DNA of 64,000 nucleotides from Alteromonas sp. ASW11-130 (GTDB lineage Bacteria; Pseudomonadota; Gammaproteobacteria; Enterobacterales; Alteromonadaceae), in NCBI RefSeq assembly GCF_026183735.1, contig NZ_JAPFRE010000020.1, positions 39,406-103,405 on the forward strand. The letters are read 5' to 3'. This document shows positions 1 through 8,832 of this stretch, piece after piece; position 1 is the stretch's first letter; every line of letters begins with the position of its first letter. Under the pieces are notes generated by a model that saw only the letters and a program-made list of their open reading frames with translations, was not told where the DNA came from and made no database searches. A program made the translations under genes and the position numbers.

Positions 1-1
1 T

Positions 2-1192
2 TCTCCAAAGCTGACTTATCGTCAGCAATATTTACTATCAGCATGTGTGGTTGCCAGACTTCTACCACAACATGAAGTGCTGTCCATTTTTCGTACGCTG
101 AGCAATAGGGCCTCCCCTGCGCTGCTGGAAACACTATCGAATTGGGTGCAATTCCCTGGTATGTGGCTACCGGGGAGAATGATAACTATTGGCAACGACG
201 CTGCAGTAATACTCGTTCGAGAAAAGCACAAAATTGCCTATTTGCCGCTACCCAAAAATGCTGAAACAGTTAAATGGAGTAATGTAACTAACGTTTCAGT
301 ATTAAAATCCCCCCAGTCAGTGGACTTCAAAAAACTCAAGCAATGGACCGACGATTTAGGACTGCAACCAAGGACCATTGATTGGCCATACGCACCTTCT
401 TTTGCCATCAACCACCCCCCCTCTAAGCTACTCAAGATAATTGATTTGTTAAATGGTACGGACACCGACATTTCACTGCTGTGCGAACAAATAAAACAAG
501 AGCCCTTGCTCGCTCGATTTCTGAGATCGTCAGCGACTACTGACAACAGGATGAACTTACCGGTACATGATGTTAAACAAGCCGTGCTAACATATGGCCT
601 GGATCGAGTCGGGGACATGCTAATTCAGCAAGCGCTGAATCAACGTTTGACCCAAAAAGTTTTTCCTATTTCAGGGCTTTGTCAACGGCTGCTAACTCTA
701 TCTGCCGATATTGCTGCTCATATCTGCTTTGAAAGCGATACTAAAATAACGCCACAGCACGCCTCACTGTTGCTTACCTTTGCGATTGCTCCTGTGTTCT
801 CTATAACTGGGCTTAAGATAGCCTTAAACTGGCGTCCTTCCAGCACCCAGCTCTATTGTCCCGACTCACTCGTACCAGCGGCTGACATTCCGATGAGACA
901 ACGAGCACTTCAACTATTGAGTGGATGGCATCAAAGCCGTAATCTTCAGCTCGCCGTGCAATTTTGTAACCAACTACCGAACCAATGTCATAAGCATATT
1001 CGTCACGAAGTGTGTATATTAGGATTAAGTTTGTCATTGGCCAGAGAGTGGCTGTGGAATACGCAACATTATTGTGAACGCACGCGAGAATTTAAAGCTC
1101 AAGCCAAAAATGAGCTAGGGATTGATGAGCCAATCCTAAATAAGATTCAGTACCAACTTAGTCAGCATATCTGGTTGCCGATCAACCAATAA
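2..1192 (+). CDS. HDOD-domain protein, 5' end outside the window
   Basis: The reading frame is open to the left edge of the window, so the true start probably lies upstream; the first internal start is a GTG at 47 with no clear ribosome site. After an N-terminal part of unknown type, residues about 115-215 (counted from that GTG) resemble the helical HDOD domain: a proline-rich entry, a pattern like LLNGTDTDISLLCEQI, then KQAVLTYGLDRVGDMLI. HDOD proteins are non-catalytic HD-fold relatives that often sit in signalling or stress pathways. The exact role cannot be inferred. It is the only plus-strand gene before the isocitrate dehydrogenase and is separated from it by about 290 bases, so a shared transcript is not implied. 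Confidence 0.65.
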   Translation, partial: SPKLTYRQQYLLSACVVARLLPQHEVLSIFRTLSNRASPALLETLSNWVQFPGMWLPGRMITIGNDAAVILVREKHKIAYLPLPKNAETVKWSNVTNVSVLKSPQSVDFKKLKQWTDDLGLQPRTIDWPYAPSFAINHPPSKLLKIIDLLNGTDTDISLLCEQIKQEPLLARFLRSSATTDNRMNLPVHDVKQAVLTYGLDRVGDMLIQQALNQRLTQKVFPISGLCQRLLTLSADIAAHICFESDTKITPQHASLLLTFAIAPVFSITGLKIALNWRPSSTQLYCPDSLVPAADIPMRQRALQLLSGWHQSRNLQLAVQFCNQLPNQCHKHIRHEVCILGLSLSLAREWLWNTQHYCERTREFKAQAKNELGIDEPILNKIQYQLSQHIWLPINQ

Positions 1193-1324
1193 GGCTGAGC
1201 AAACCTGAAACCGTTCGACACAGACATATGCATTTTTACTAAATTTACTTAAATATGGCATTTACGATGGGTATAGGCTAGGTTTCAACGCCTTGTTTAG
1301 TTAGAATAGTGACTAAATTTGTCA

Positions 1325-1360
1325 GTGACGCAAAATCCAATTTCACTTTGCGTCGGTCAC
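1325..1360. repeat. Nested inverted repeat upstream of isocitrate dehydrogenase
   Basis: GACGCAAA (1327-1334) and TTTGCGTC (1347-1354) form a perfect 8-bp inverted repeat with a 12-base spacer. Outer GTGAC and GTCAC add further pairing with a two-base bulge. There is no T-tract, so it is not an obvious terminator. It could be an operator or leader hairpin of the isocitrate dehydrogenase gene about 120 bases downstream. The rest of 1193-1480 shows nothing recognisable. Confidence 0.3.
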
Positions 1361-1480
1361 ACGCTAAACGATGAAGATAAGCCGTCACTGCACATATCGT
1401 TAAAACCAGCATGGTTACTTGATTCCCCAGTAGGTTGGATTACCATTTATTTTGAAACATTTAACAAAGGATAACTCCTT

Positions 1481-2488
1481 ATGTCGCAACAACGCGTAAC
1501 TGTCATTCGTGGTGATGGTATTGGTCCCGATATTATTGATGCAACCACTCAAATTCTTGACAAGGTTGGGTGTAATTTCGCTTACGATTATGCGGATGCA
1601 GGCCTGGTCGCACTTGAAAAGCACGGGGAACTACTTCCTCAAGAGACGCTGGATCTTATTGCCAAAAACAAAGTAGCATTAAAAGGCCCACTCACCACCC
1701 CGGTTGGCGAAGGCTTTACGTCTATTAATGTCAGCTTACGTAAGCAGTTTCAATTGTATGCCAATGTGCGTCCAGTCTTGTCCTTCAAAGGTACTAAAGC
1801 GCGCTATGAAGACATTGATATCATTACGGTTCGCGAAAACACGCAGGGCATGTATTCAGGCCTAGGCCAAACCGTCTCTGATGATGGCAATGAAGCTGAA
1901 GCCATGAGTAAAATTACTCGTGAAGGTGCGGAAAAAATCGTTACTTTTGCTTACGAGCTGGCGCGTAGAGAGGGTCGAAAGAAAGTTACAGCTGTTCACA
2001 AAGCCAATATTCTTAAGTCGACATCTGGATTGTTTTTGAAAGTAGCGCGTGAAGTGGGTGAACGTTACCCTGATATCGAATCAACGGAAATGATTGTAGA
2101 TAATACCTGCATGCAGTTAGTCATGAACCCCCACCAATTTGACGTAATTGTTACCACAAACTTATTCGGTGATATTATTTCTGATTTATGTGCTGGTCTG
2201 GTCGGTGGTCTTGGTATGGCTCCCGGCGCTAATATAGGTGAGGAGTGTGCTGTTTTTGAGGCGGTACATGGCTCTGCACCTGACATCGCAGGAAAAAACC
2301 TGGCAAACCCTACCTCCGTTATTCTTGCTGCTATCCAAATGCTGGAATATTTAAAAATGGCAGATAAAGCCGAGAAAATTCGCAGTGCGTTAAAAGAAGT
2401 AATTGAAAGCGGTGACCGCACAACTCGCGACTTAGGTGGCGAACATGGTACTACTGAATTTACTCAGTCAGTTTTAGACAGGCTGTAA
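1481..2488 (+). CDS. NAD-dependent isocitrate dehydrogenase
   Basis: This is a 335-residue beta-decarboxylating dehydrogenase that should oxidise isocitrate to 2-oxoglutarate in the TCA cycle, in the cytoplasm. It opens with the family signature GDGIGPDIIDA. The substrate and metal region contains VRENTQGMYSG, and the nucleotide side has VFEAVHGSAPDIAGKNLANP. Length and motifs fit the short, eukaryote-like NAD-linked IDH rather than the longer NADP enzyme of E. coli. 3-isopropylmalate or homoisocitrate dehydrogenase are the alternatives, but the RENTQGMYSG segment favours isocitrate. ATAACTCCTT precedes ATG with AAAGGATAA as ribosome site. It stands alone between an HDOD gene and a ComEA-like gene. 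Confidence 0.88.
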   Translation: MSQQRVTVIRGDGIGPDIIDATTQILDKVGCNFAYDYADAGLVALEKHGELLPQETLDLIAKNKVALKGPLTTPVGEGFTSINVSLRKQFQLYANVRPVLSFKGTKARYEDIDIITVRENTQGMYSGLGQTVSDDGNEAEAMSKITREGAEKIVTFAYELARREGRKKVTAVHKANILKSTSGLFLKVAREVGERYPDIESTEMIVDNTCMQLVMNPHQFDVIVTTNLFGDIISDLCAGLVGGLGMAPGANIGEECAVFEAVHGSAPDIAGKNLANPTSVILAAIQMLEYLKMADKAEKIRSALKEVIESGDRTTRDLGGEHGTTEFTQSVLDRL

Positions 2489-2538
2489 CGCCTTACTGGG
2501 TGAAAACCTGTACTTAAACTGGTCTGGTTTCATTTTTC

Positions 2539-2591
2539 TCCTTGGTTAAGATTCCCATGTACATAAGTACGTAACTAATCTTGACCAAGGA
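2539..2591 (+). promoter_or_regulatory. Leader hairpin overlapping the comEA-like ribosome site
   Basis: Bases 2539-2553 (TCCTTGGTTAAGATT) can pair with 2577-2591 (AATCTTGACCAAGGA). All 15 positions match except one G-U wobble, around a 23-base loop. The 3' arm contains the AAGGA that serves as Shine-Dalgarno for the ATG at 2598, so the hairpin would hide the ribosome site. There is no T-tract, which argues against a simple terminator of the upstream gene. Confidence 0.5.
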
Positions 2592-2597
2592 AGACAA

Positions 2598-2912
2598 ATG
2601 AAAAAATTTATTTCAACGTTATTTATTTCGCTCAGCCTATCCTCAGGGATTTGCACTACATCTACCTTTGCTGCCCTTCAAGAAAGTGAAACGCTATCTG
2701 CCGCCGTCACAGTGGAATCTATACTCGACCTGAACACGGCGACGCTTGAACAGTTAAAGGCCCTTCCCGGTATTGGTACGCGCAAGGCACAAGCCATTCT
2801 TGACTATAGGGAAGAAAAAGGTCGATTTCTGGAAGTCGATCAACTTACTGAAGTGCGAGGCATAGGTAAAAAGATGCTCGCTAAAATAGCCGATAGAGTG
2901 GAAGTGAGATAA
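2598..2912 (+). CDS. comEA: ComEA-like helix-hairpin-helix protein
   Basis: The 104-residue product has an N-terminal signal peptide (KKFISTLFISLSLSSGICTTSTFAA). After a short linker it carries one ComEA helix-hairpin-helix domain: LDLNTATLEQLKALPGIGTRKAQAI followed by a second hairpin, LTEVRGIGKKMLAKI. Such periplasmic proteins bind double-stranded DNA and help pull it across the outer membrane in natural transformation. In Vibrio-type gammaproteobacteria the ComEA protein has just this compact form. No other competence gene is adjacent. The ribosome site is AAGGAAG at 2587-2593, which lies partly inside a leader hairpin. Confidence 0.8.
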   Translation: MKKFISTLFISLSLSSGICTTSTFAALQESETLSAAVTVESILDLNTATLEQLKALPGIGTRKAQAILDYREEKGRFLEVDQLTEVRGIGKKMLAKIADRVEVR

Positions 2913-2919
2913 ACAAACT

Positions 2920-2946
2920 AAGCCGATAGCCTTCGCTATCGGCCTT
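2920..2946. terminator. Bidirectional terminator between comEA-like gene and galU
   Basis: GCCGATAGC (2922-2930) and GCTATCGGC (2935-2943) form a perfect 9-bp stem with a CTTC loop. The sequence sits between the convergent ends of the comEA-like gene (2912) and galU (2954). Flanking A-rich and T-containing sequence on both sides lets it work in either direction. Confidence 0.8.
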
Positions 2947-2953
2947 AAATAAA

Positions 2954-3847
2954 CTAACCGTTGAGTGACGCTAGATAGGATTTAAATTCATCTTTAAGCG
3001 CAGGATGTCTCAAAGCATATTCTACGTTTGCTTTCATATAGCCTAGTTTAGAGCCGCAATCATGACTTTTACCCTTCATGTAATATGCATCGACCTGCTC
3101 AAGTTTCATCAAAGAATCAATGGCATCAGTAAGCTGTATTTCTCCCCCGGCTCCCGGCGGTGTAAACTCGAGTAAATCCCATATTTTTTCTGACAATACG
3201 TAACGACCTACTATCGCTAAGTCAGATGGGGCCTCTTCCAGACTGGGTTTTTCAACCATTTGATGTATTTTGGCAGACTCGCCAGGGTTGATAGACGCCT
3301 CTCCAAGGTCGACGATTCCAAACTTTGGCACATCTTCCTGAGCGACTTGCTCAACCATTACCTGACTGACCCGGGATGTATTAAACTTCGCTACCATGTC
3401 GGCAAGATTATCTTTTCTCGGATCACTTGCCGCATCATCAATAATTACATCTGGCAGCACCACTGCAAACGGGGCATCACCAACCAGCGGTTGAGCTGAC
3501 AAAATCGCATGCCCCAGACCGTTCGCATGTCCTTGTCTCACATGCATTATGGTAACGTCTTTAGGACAGATCGATTTTACCTCTTCAAGTAGCTGTCTTT
3601 TGACCCGCTTCTCTAAAGTAGCTTCTAATTCAAACGAAGTGTCGAAATGGTTTTCAATACTGTTTTTACTGGCGTGAGTAACGAGGATAATTTCTTTGAT
3701 TCCCGCCTGAACACATTCCTTGACGACATACTGTATTAACGGTTTATCTACCAAGGGCAACATTTCCTTTGGTATCGCTTTAGTTGCAGGAAGCATACGC
3801 GTACCTAAACCTGCTACTGGAATCACCGCTTTTTTTACCTGGCTCAT
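2954..3847 (-). CDS. galU: UTP-glucose-1-phosphate uridylyltransferase
   Basis: This 297-residue enzyme makes UDP-glucose from UTP and glucose-1-phosphate. The nucleotidyltransferase signature [20 protein letters not shown] occurs near residues 13-32, and [10 protein letters not shown] carries the metal-binding aspartates. Length is normal for bacterial GalU. It starts two bases after the stop of ugd, so the two form one transcript that makes UDP-glucose and oxidises it to UDP-glucuronate. Context in a polysaccharide locus suggests supply of precursor for capsule or O-antigen, though GalU also serves general envelope sugar metabolism. Confidence 0.95.
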   Translation of the reverse strand: MSQVKKAVIPVAGLGTRMLPATKAIPKEMLPLVDKPLIQYVVKECVQAGIKEIILVTHASKNSIENHFDTSFELEATLEKRVKRQLLEEVKSICPKDVTIMHVRQGHANGLGHAILSAQPLVGDAPFAVVLPDVIIDDAASDPRKDNLADMVAKFNTSRVSQVMVEQVAQEDVPKFGIVDLGEASINPGESAKIHQMVEKPSLEEAPSDLAIVGRYVLSEKIWDLLEFTPPGAGGEIQLTDAIDSLMKLEQVDAYYMKGKSHDCGSKLGYMKANVEYALRHPALKDEFKSYLASLNG

Positions 3848-3849
3848 TA

Positions 3850-5193
3850 CTATTGATATCCTTCTACTGACAAACCTCTACCAATGGCATAGTACTGTAA
3901 CCCGTATTCCTTCATTCGTGAAGGCTCAAACAGATTGCGACCATCAAATAGCAAAGGGTTTTTAAGTTTATTCTTTATTAGTTCAAAATCGGGCGCTCTG
4001 AATGCCTGCCATTCTGTGCAGATTACTAAACAGTCTGCACCCTCCAGCGCGGCTTCTTTCGTTCCCATCAATCGTAAGTTGGGCTGATCCGAGTAAATTC
4101 TCTGGGTTTCTTCCATCGCTTCTGGATCATAGGCCTGTACATACGCTCCTGCGGCCCATAACTTCTCCATCAATACTCTGCTTGACGCTTCGCGCATATC
4201 ATCTGTATTAGGTTTAAAGGCCAAGCCCCACAGTGCGATTGTTTTATCACGCACGTCATTATTAAAATGCGATGATATATATTCGAACAATTTTTCTTTC
4301 TGGGAGGTATTAACTGCTTCAACTGATTCTAATATTTTTGCCCGATAGCCAACTGCGTTTGCACTGCGCACTAACGCTTGAACGTCTTTTGGGAAGCATG
4401 ACCCCCCATACCCGCAGCCAGGATAAATAAACTGATAGCCTATACGTGGATCAGAACCTATTCCGCGACGTACATTTTCAATATCCGCGCCAAAACGCTC
4501 CGCAAGGTTTGACATCTCGTTCATGAAACTGATTTTAGTAGCTAACATGCAATTCGCAGCATATTTAGTCAGTTCCGCACTTCGTATGTCCATCGTAATT
4601 ACTTTATCGTGATTCCTATTGAAAGGGGCGTACAATTCACGCAATTTCGACTCTGCTTCAGCACTGTTCGTGCCCAGAATGATTCTATCCGGCCGCATAC
4701 AATCGCTCACCGCGGCTCCCTCTTTTAAAAATTCAGGATTCGACACAACGTCGTATTTTAATGTTTTATTAGAGGACCTTAATACTGAAGCAATTTTAGC
4801 ATTAACCTTATCGGCAGTACCTACGGGAACGGTTGATTTATTGATCACAATTTTATACTGGGCCATATAGGTAGCAATCGTTTCAGCTACCGCAAGAACG
4901 TATTTGAGATCAGCTGATCCGTCTTCGTCTGGAGGTGTTCCCACGGCTATAAAGATTAACTCACCATGCGTGATACCTATTTTTGCATCTGTAGTGAATT
5001 GGAGACGACCTGCCTGGAAGTTAGACTGGACGAGCGGTGTCAATCCTGGTTCGTAGATGGGGATAACGCCTTCTTTAAGCTTCTCCACCTTTTGAGCATC
5101 AACGTCTACACAAACCACGTTGTGGCCCACTTCAGCCAAAACTGCAGCTTGTACCAAACCTACATACCCTATCCCAAAAACTGTAACTTTCAA
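3850..5193 (-). CDS. ugd: UDP-glucose 6-dehydrogenase
   Basis: The 447-residue product oxidises UDP-glucose to UDP-glucuronate with two NAD. It starts with the Rossmann motif [15 protein letters not shown]. The central helical part includes the conserved [20 protein letters not shown]. The catalytic cysteine lies in [12 protein letters not shown]. The C-terminal domain ([14 protein letters not shown]) completes the family layout. It is transcribed with galU, two bases downstream, and follows two glycosyltransferase genes on the same strand. UDP-glucuronate would feed an acidic polysaccharide exported by the Kps-type system encoded on the other side of this locus (inference). Confidence 0.95.
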   Translation of the reverse strand: MKVTVFGIGYVGLVQAAVLAEVGHNVVCVDVDAQKVEKLKEGVIPIYEPGLTPLVQSNFQAGRLQFTTDAKIGITHGELIFIAVGTPPDEDGSADLKYVLAVAETIATYMAQYKIVINKSTVPVGTADKVNAKIASVLRSSNKTLKYDVVSNPEFLKEGAAVSDCMRPDRIILGTNSAEAESKLRELYAPFNRNHDKVITMDIRSAELTKYAANCMLATKISFMNEMSNLAERFGADIENVRRGIGSDPRIGYQFIYPGCGYGGSCFPKDVQALVRSANAVGYRAKILESVEAVNTSQKEKLFEYISSHFNNDVRDKTIALWGLAFKPNTDDMREASSRVLMEKLWAAGAYVQAYDPEAMEETQRIYSDQPNLRLMGTKEAALEGADCLVICTEWQAFRAPDFELIKNKLKNPLLFDGRNLFEPSRMKEYGLQYYAIGRGLSVEGYQ

Positions 5194-5250
5194 ATCAGTT
5201 CCTTTATTCGCTTGAGTGCGGGATACATTTATGAATGCATCTATCAGAGT

Positions 5251-6111
5251 TTAAGGTTTTATTTTCCCAGAGCGGTTTTTAAGGCCGTCGTAAAACCCTT
5301 TTTTCATGAACCTACCTCGGAGTTGACCCTCAGGAAAGAAAAATCGGTTTACTAACCATCTAATAGGTAACGCCATCAGTTGTCTTAACTTCCAACGAAG
5401 AGGTACATGACTGTGTCTGCTCAACTTAAGCACATTTCGTACCTGATAGTACAATCTGATGGGTGCTCCCCTTTTAAAGGTTAAGCCGAAGTATTTATGT
5501 CTGGCATCGCCTTGTTTGTGAAACATAGGGACGTCACTCGCCATTAAAATACTAAAGCCTTTACTCCGCGCGCGCCAGCACCATTCATGATCAACACCAT
5601 CTATAAATAGTGATTCATCTTTCAACCCTATATCCTCTAAATACAAAAGATTGATCAACATACCAGATGCGATAATCTGGTCTACTTCAAATAGCTTATC
5701 TTTCGGGTATGATTTTTTAAATTTAGGAATTTGATGGGTTTCTGTAAAGCCACAGACTATTACCGGACCAATAGCTGCGACTTTTTGTTCCTTTGGATTT
5801 TTTCCATTCTGCAGATGGGTAAGTAACCCATAAATCAGCTCTTTAGTTAAATCACTATCTTGGTCAAAGATAAACGCAGCATCAAAGTTACATTTTTTGA
5901 GTTCAATTAATCCTGCGTTTTGTGCTGCTGCTATTCCAACATTTTCAGGGTAATGCAAATAATTTACACGGGTTGATAAGGGGCCGGAATAAGGTTTACT
6001 GGAATTATCTACCAATACAGTGTGTATATCGCAGCTCACTAAAACATCGATCATTTTAGTTAAGTGCTCGATATTAGGATGATACAGTATAACTATCGCG
6101 CCAGTTTTCAA
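5251..6111 (-). CDS. Family 2 glycosyltransferase, rhamnosyltransferase-like
   Basis: This 286-residue protein has a GT-A fold start (GAIVILYHPNIEHL) and the acidic FDQDSD motif near residue 88 expected to bind the metal and nucleotide sugar. A later part, DGVDHEWCWRARSKG, is typical of the rhamnosyl- and galactofuranosyl-transferase-like branch of GT2. It probably adds one sugar to a lipid-linked polysaccharide on the cytoplasmic face. Its start overlaps the end of the upstream glycosyltransferase by 4 bases, indicating translational coupling. The donor and acceptor cannot be told from sequence. Confidence 0.8.
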   Translation of the reverse strand: MKTGAIVILYHPNIEHLTKMIDVLVSCDIHTVLVDNSSKPYSGPLSTRVNYLHYPENVGIAAAQNAGLIELKKCNFDAAFIFDQDSDLTKELIYGLLTHLQNGKNPKEQKVAAIGPVIVCGFTETHQIPKFKKSYPKDKLFEVDQIIASGMLINLLYLEDIGLKDESLFIDGVDHEWCWRARSKGFSILMASDVPMFHKQGDARHKYFGLTFKRGAPIRLYYQVRNVLKLSRHSHVPLRWKLRQLMALPIRWLVNRFFFPEGQLRGRFMKKGFYDGLKNRSGKIKP

Positions 6112-7016
6112 TGCTTTAAAAACTTCTCTAATAAGATTCTATCTAGTTTATAAGCGAACTTTACGATTTTGGATGGCATCAACCTGAGTGTCAGGACCCC
6201 ACAAGCGTAAATAACATTCAAAATAGTAAAGCGTTTGAGTGCTTTCATAGCGACGAATCTCGCGCGGAACTCATTAAGCGATTTAGAAATCCCTCTTCTT
6301 TTATAAAAGTTATTAACACGTCTAAAAGAAAGTAATTTGTCCTTTAAATTACGGAACACATATCCTTGCTTTGCTAGCTCTATCCAGAAGAAGTAATCCT
6401 GCGTATTTCTTAAAGTTGCGTCATAGCGGTTTCCATCGTAAAACACATTATAGCGAATGGTAACTGTAGGGTGATTTAGGGTACAACGTCTAGGTAGCAT
6501 TCTAACGATCCGTTTGTGAGATGTCGGCATAATTCGTTGTCCAACTCGTTCCCCTCTTTCATTCACTTCTTCTAAGGCAGATCCTAATATAGAGATTTGT
6601 TTATGAGATTTTAAATAGTTTATTTGCCTACTTAAACGATTAGTGTACGCAATATCGTCTGCATCCATTCTGACAAAGAATTCAGGTTGATACTGCATTC
6701 CCCACTCGATGGCAAAATTCATCGCAGCCGCTAGTCCATTATTGATATTACAGCTAGCAAGAACCACGCGCTCATCTTCAGTCGCATAGCTTTGGAGTAG
6801 TTGGTAAAGCGATTTGTCTATATCGCCATCTACGACAATAAGTAAACTGAAATCTTGGTAATCTTGATTAAGGACACTATCAATGGACTGCTTAACCCAA
6901 CCAATTTTATCCTGAAAATAAACAGCCATAGCAACAATAGTCTCTACCGAGCTATTGTTAACCTTTTGACTAATGATGGAATATTTTGGAAGTGAGCTTT
7001 TTGTCACAGTATGCAC
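6108..7016 (-). CDS. Family 2 glycosyltransferase
   Basis: The 302-residue product is a GT2 enzyme. The opening strand ETIVAMAVYFQDK is followed by SIDSVLNQDYQDFSLLIVVDGD and then the metal-binding DxD region FVRMDADDIAY. It lacks clear membrane spans except a weakly hydrophobic stretch near the C-terminus (LNVIYACGVLTLRLM), which may tether it. It is the first gene of the minus-strand group of two glycosyltransferases, ugd and galU, with a 4-base overlap to the next. The likely task is assembly of the locus-specific repeat unit. Confidence 0.8.
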   Translation of the reverse strand: MHTVTKSSLPKYSIISQKVNNSSVETIVAMAVYFQDKIGWVKQSIDSVLNQDYQDFSLLIVVDGDIDKSLYQLLQSYATEDERVVLASCNINNGLAAAMNFAIEWGMQYQPEFFVRMDADDIAYTNRLSRQINYLKSHKQISILGSALEEVNERGERVGQRIMPTSHKRIVRMLPRRCTLNHPTVTIRYNVFYDGNRYDATLRNTQDYFFWIELAKQGYVFRNLKDKLLSFRRVNNFYKRRGISKSLNEFRARFVAMKALKRFTILNVIYACGVLTLRLMPSKIVKFAYKLDRILLEKFLKH

Positions 7017-7082
7017 AATGTTGGAGATAAAGGCTGAAACATATCAAAGATTTTTAATTCGCGCTTAACTTTTTAAACAAAA

Positions 7083-8147
7083 TTAAACACGAACTAACGT
7101 TTTGATAAAACGAATAACTGACCAAATATTCTGGATGATATAGCTATAGGCAACTAATAAAGCGACAAAAGAAGCAAACATAATCCATTCAGCAATTTGG
7201 TAGAATTCGCCAAGAATGCCGATCAAACAATAGCAGAACCCCATTGCCAGTATTGCAATTAAAGCTTGCGTTGAACTGAGTCCTGCACGCATAAAAATGT
7301 TATGTAAATGTTTTCTGTCAGGTCTGAGCACTGACTGTCCTTTCATTGCGCGCCTGTACATGATTGCAGCCATATCCATTAAGGGTAAACCAATCAACCA
7401 AACTGCGGTTATTGGGCGAAAAGCAGCTTGACTTGACTGCGTATGGTCGACTAATAACCAGACAATAGTTAATCCAACGAACATGCTTCCAGCATCACCC
7501 ATGAATATCTTGTTACCTTTAAAACCTTTCCAACTGAGGTTAAATGCTAGAAAGGGTACAATGGCGGCAACAATAATTAGAGGCTCCATAACTGCATCCT
7601 CATTGCCAGAGGCGAGCAGAAAACCAACAACGGTTAACAGAATAATTAAACTCATGCCACCAGCCAAACCATCAATACCATCAATCATATTAAACGCATT
7701 GATAACGCCGACCACACATACAATTGTGAAAAAATAACCACCTATTCCAAGTGATATATTCCCAAAACCGACGATGTCGCCCAAATCGGTAATATAATTT
7801 TGAGCACTCCAGGCCATAATAGCCGCAACGCCAAACTGACAAACTAAGCGACCTTTGGCACTCAGATCAAAACGATCGTCTAACATTCCTAGTAGAACGA
7901 TAAATGCAGAAGCCGTGAAGAAAAGAGGGTTGTTCTTCATCCAAACATCAGTAACTATGCTGGCCACCAAAACAGCCATGAAAATAGCGACCCCCCCAGT
8001 AAGGGGAACCATACCGGCGTGCTTTTTCCGATAGCTAGGCTGATCAACTAAACCAAATTGATGCGCTAAAGGTGTCATCACCACTAACAATACCAGCGCC
8101 ACAAAAAAAGCTGTAAAAAGTGGGACAAATTGAAAATAATCGAACAT
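7083..8147 (-). CDS. WecA/WbpL-like undecaprenyl-phosphate sugar-1-phosphate transferase
   Basis: A polytopic membrane protein of 354 residues in the MraY/WecA family (GT4). It shows the conserved motifs in order: KHAGMVPLTGGVAIF, LLGMLDDRFDLSAKGR with the Mg-binding aspartates, NAFNMIDGIDGLAGG, IFMGDAGSMFVG, and RPDRKHLHNIFMRAG. These enzymes transfer a sugar-1-phosphate, usually GlcNAc or a relative, to undecaprenyl phosphate and thereby start O-antigen or capsule synthesis. Length and the HLHN histidine motif fit WecA or WbpL. Exact sugar is unknown, so no symbol is given. It diverges from the export genes across about 280 bases. Confidence 0.88.
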   Translation of the reverse strand: MFDYFQFVPLFTAFFVALVLLVVMTPLAHQFGLVDQPSYRKKHAGMVPLTGGVAIFMAVLVASIVTDVWMKNNPLFFTASAFIVLLGMLDDRFDLSAKGRLVCQFGVAAIMAWSAQNYITDLGDIVGFGNISLGIGGYFFTIVCVVGVINAFNMIDGIDGLAGGMSLIILLTVVGFLLASGNEDAVMEPLIIVAAIVPFLAFNLSWKGFKGNKIFMGDAGSMFVGLTIVWLLVDHTQSSQAAFRPITAVWLIGLPLMDMAAIMYRRAMKGQSVLRPDRKHLHNIFMRAGLSSTQALIAILAMGFCYCLIGILGEFYQIAEWIMFASFVALLVAYSYIIQNIWSVIRFIKTLVRV

Positions 8148-8467
8148 ACCTTACTGAAATCCTTACTTCCCAGTGTTACTGCATGCCGCCGAATAACGAA
8201 ATCGTATACTTTTATAAAAAGGTTTTAATATTAAAAAAATAGAAACATCCACTTGTTTCAAAAGCACTCGATCTTTCAGGCATTACATGAGTAGGACATA
8301 CTTAAACGCGCATATGATAATAGACAATGGTGAATAAGACTAGTCATAAGGATAAATTTTGTATCTAGATTAGATCTTTTACCCTAACTTTTCAGATTAA
8401 TCCGGCATGTGGTTTTTAATTCTATGTGTTATCCTTACTTCCAATTAGTGTATTCCCATTCTTTTGT

Positions 8468-8788
8468 ATGCGATTTAAACAGTTATCTACAAGTCTAAGT
8501 CTGCTAATGTGTTTAGCGGTTACCTCATGTGCAGCCCCACCCCCAAAAGTAGAGGCTGATGTGTCAATGATCTCATTTAAAAATAATACCGAATCGTTTA
8601 GTGTTTCCAGTAAAACGTATAATGAGCCTAATACACAGTTTTCATTTGAAGGATTTAAAATAAAAAACAGATATGTATCTGCATCGAGACTGGCGTGTGT
8701 AGTTGCGATGTCTAACAGTGAAAAAGAAATAACTCATTTTTGTTATAAGAATGACAAATGGGTTAAGTTATCCCCACTCGTTTTCTAA
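8468..8788 (+). CDS. Small putative lipoprotein ahead of the polysaccharide export operon
   Basis: The reading frame could begin at 8426, but the ATG at 8468 gives a clean lipoprotein signal: MRFKQLSTSLSLLMCLAVTSC, with the likely lipidated cysteine in VTSC. The mature part is about 85 residues and ends with a second pair of cysteines around CVVAMSNSEKEITHFC. I do not recognise a family. It is 44 bases upstream of the best kpsD start and points the same way, so it may be an outer-membrane accessory factor of the export system (inference). Confidence 0.6.
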   Translation: MRFKQLSTSLSLLMCLAVTSCAAPPPKVEADVSMISFKNNTESFSVSSKTYNEPNTQFSFEGFKIKNRYVSASRLACVVAMSNSEKEITHFCYKNDKWVKLSPLVF

Positions 8789-8797
8789 ATGTAGTTC

Positions 8798-8826
8798 AGT
8801 GAAAAGTGAAAAGTGAAAGTGAAAGT
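8798..8826 (+). repeat. Short tandem AGTGAAA/AGTGAA repeat at the kpsD-like start
   Basis: Two copies of AGTGAAA (8798-8811) are followed by two copies of AGTGAA (8812-8823) and a partial AGT. The tract lies just upstream of the ATG at 8833 and includes an alternative GTG start at 8806. No normal Shine-Dalgarno is visible here. Confidence 0.7.
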
Positions 8827-8832
8827 AACGCA

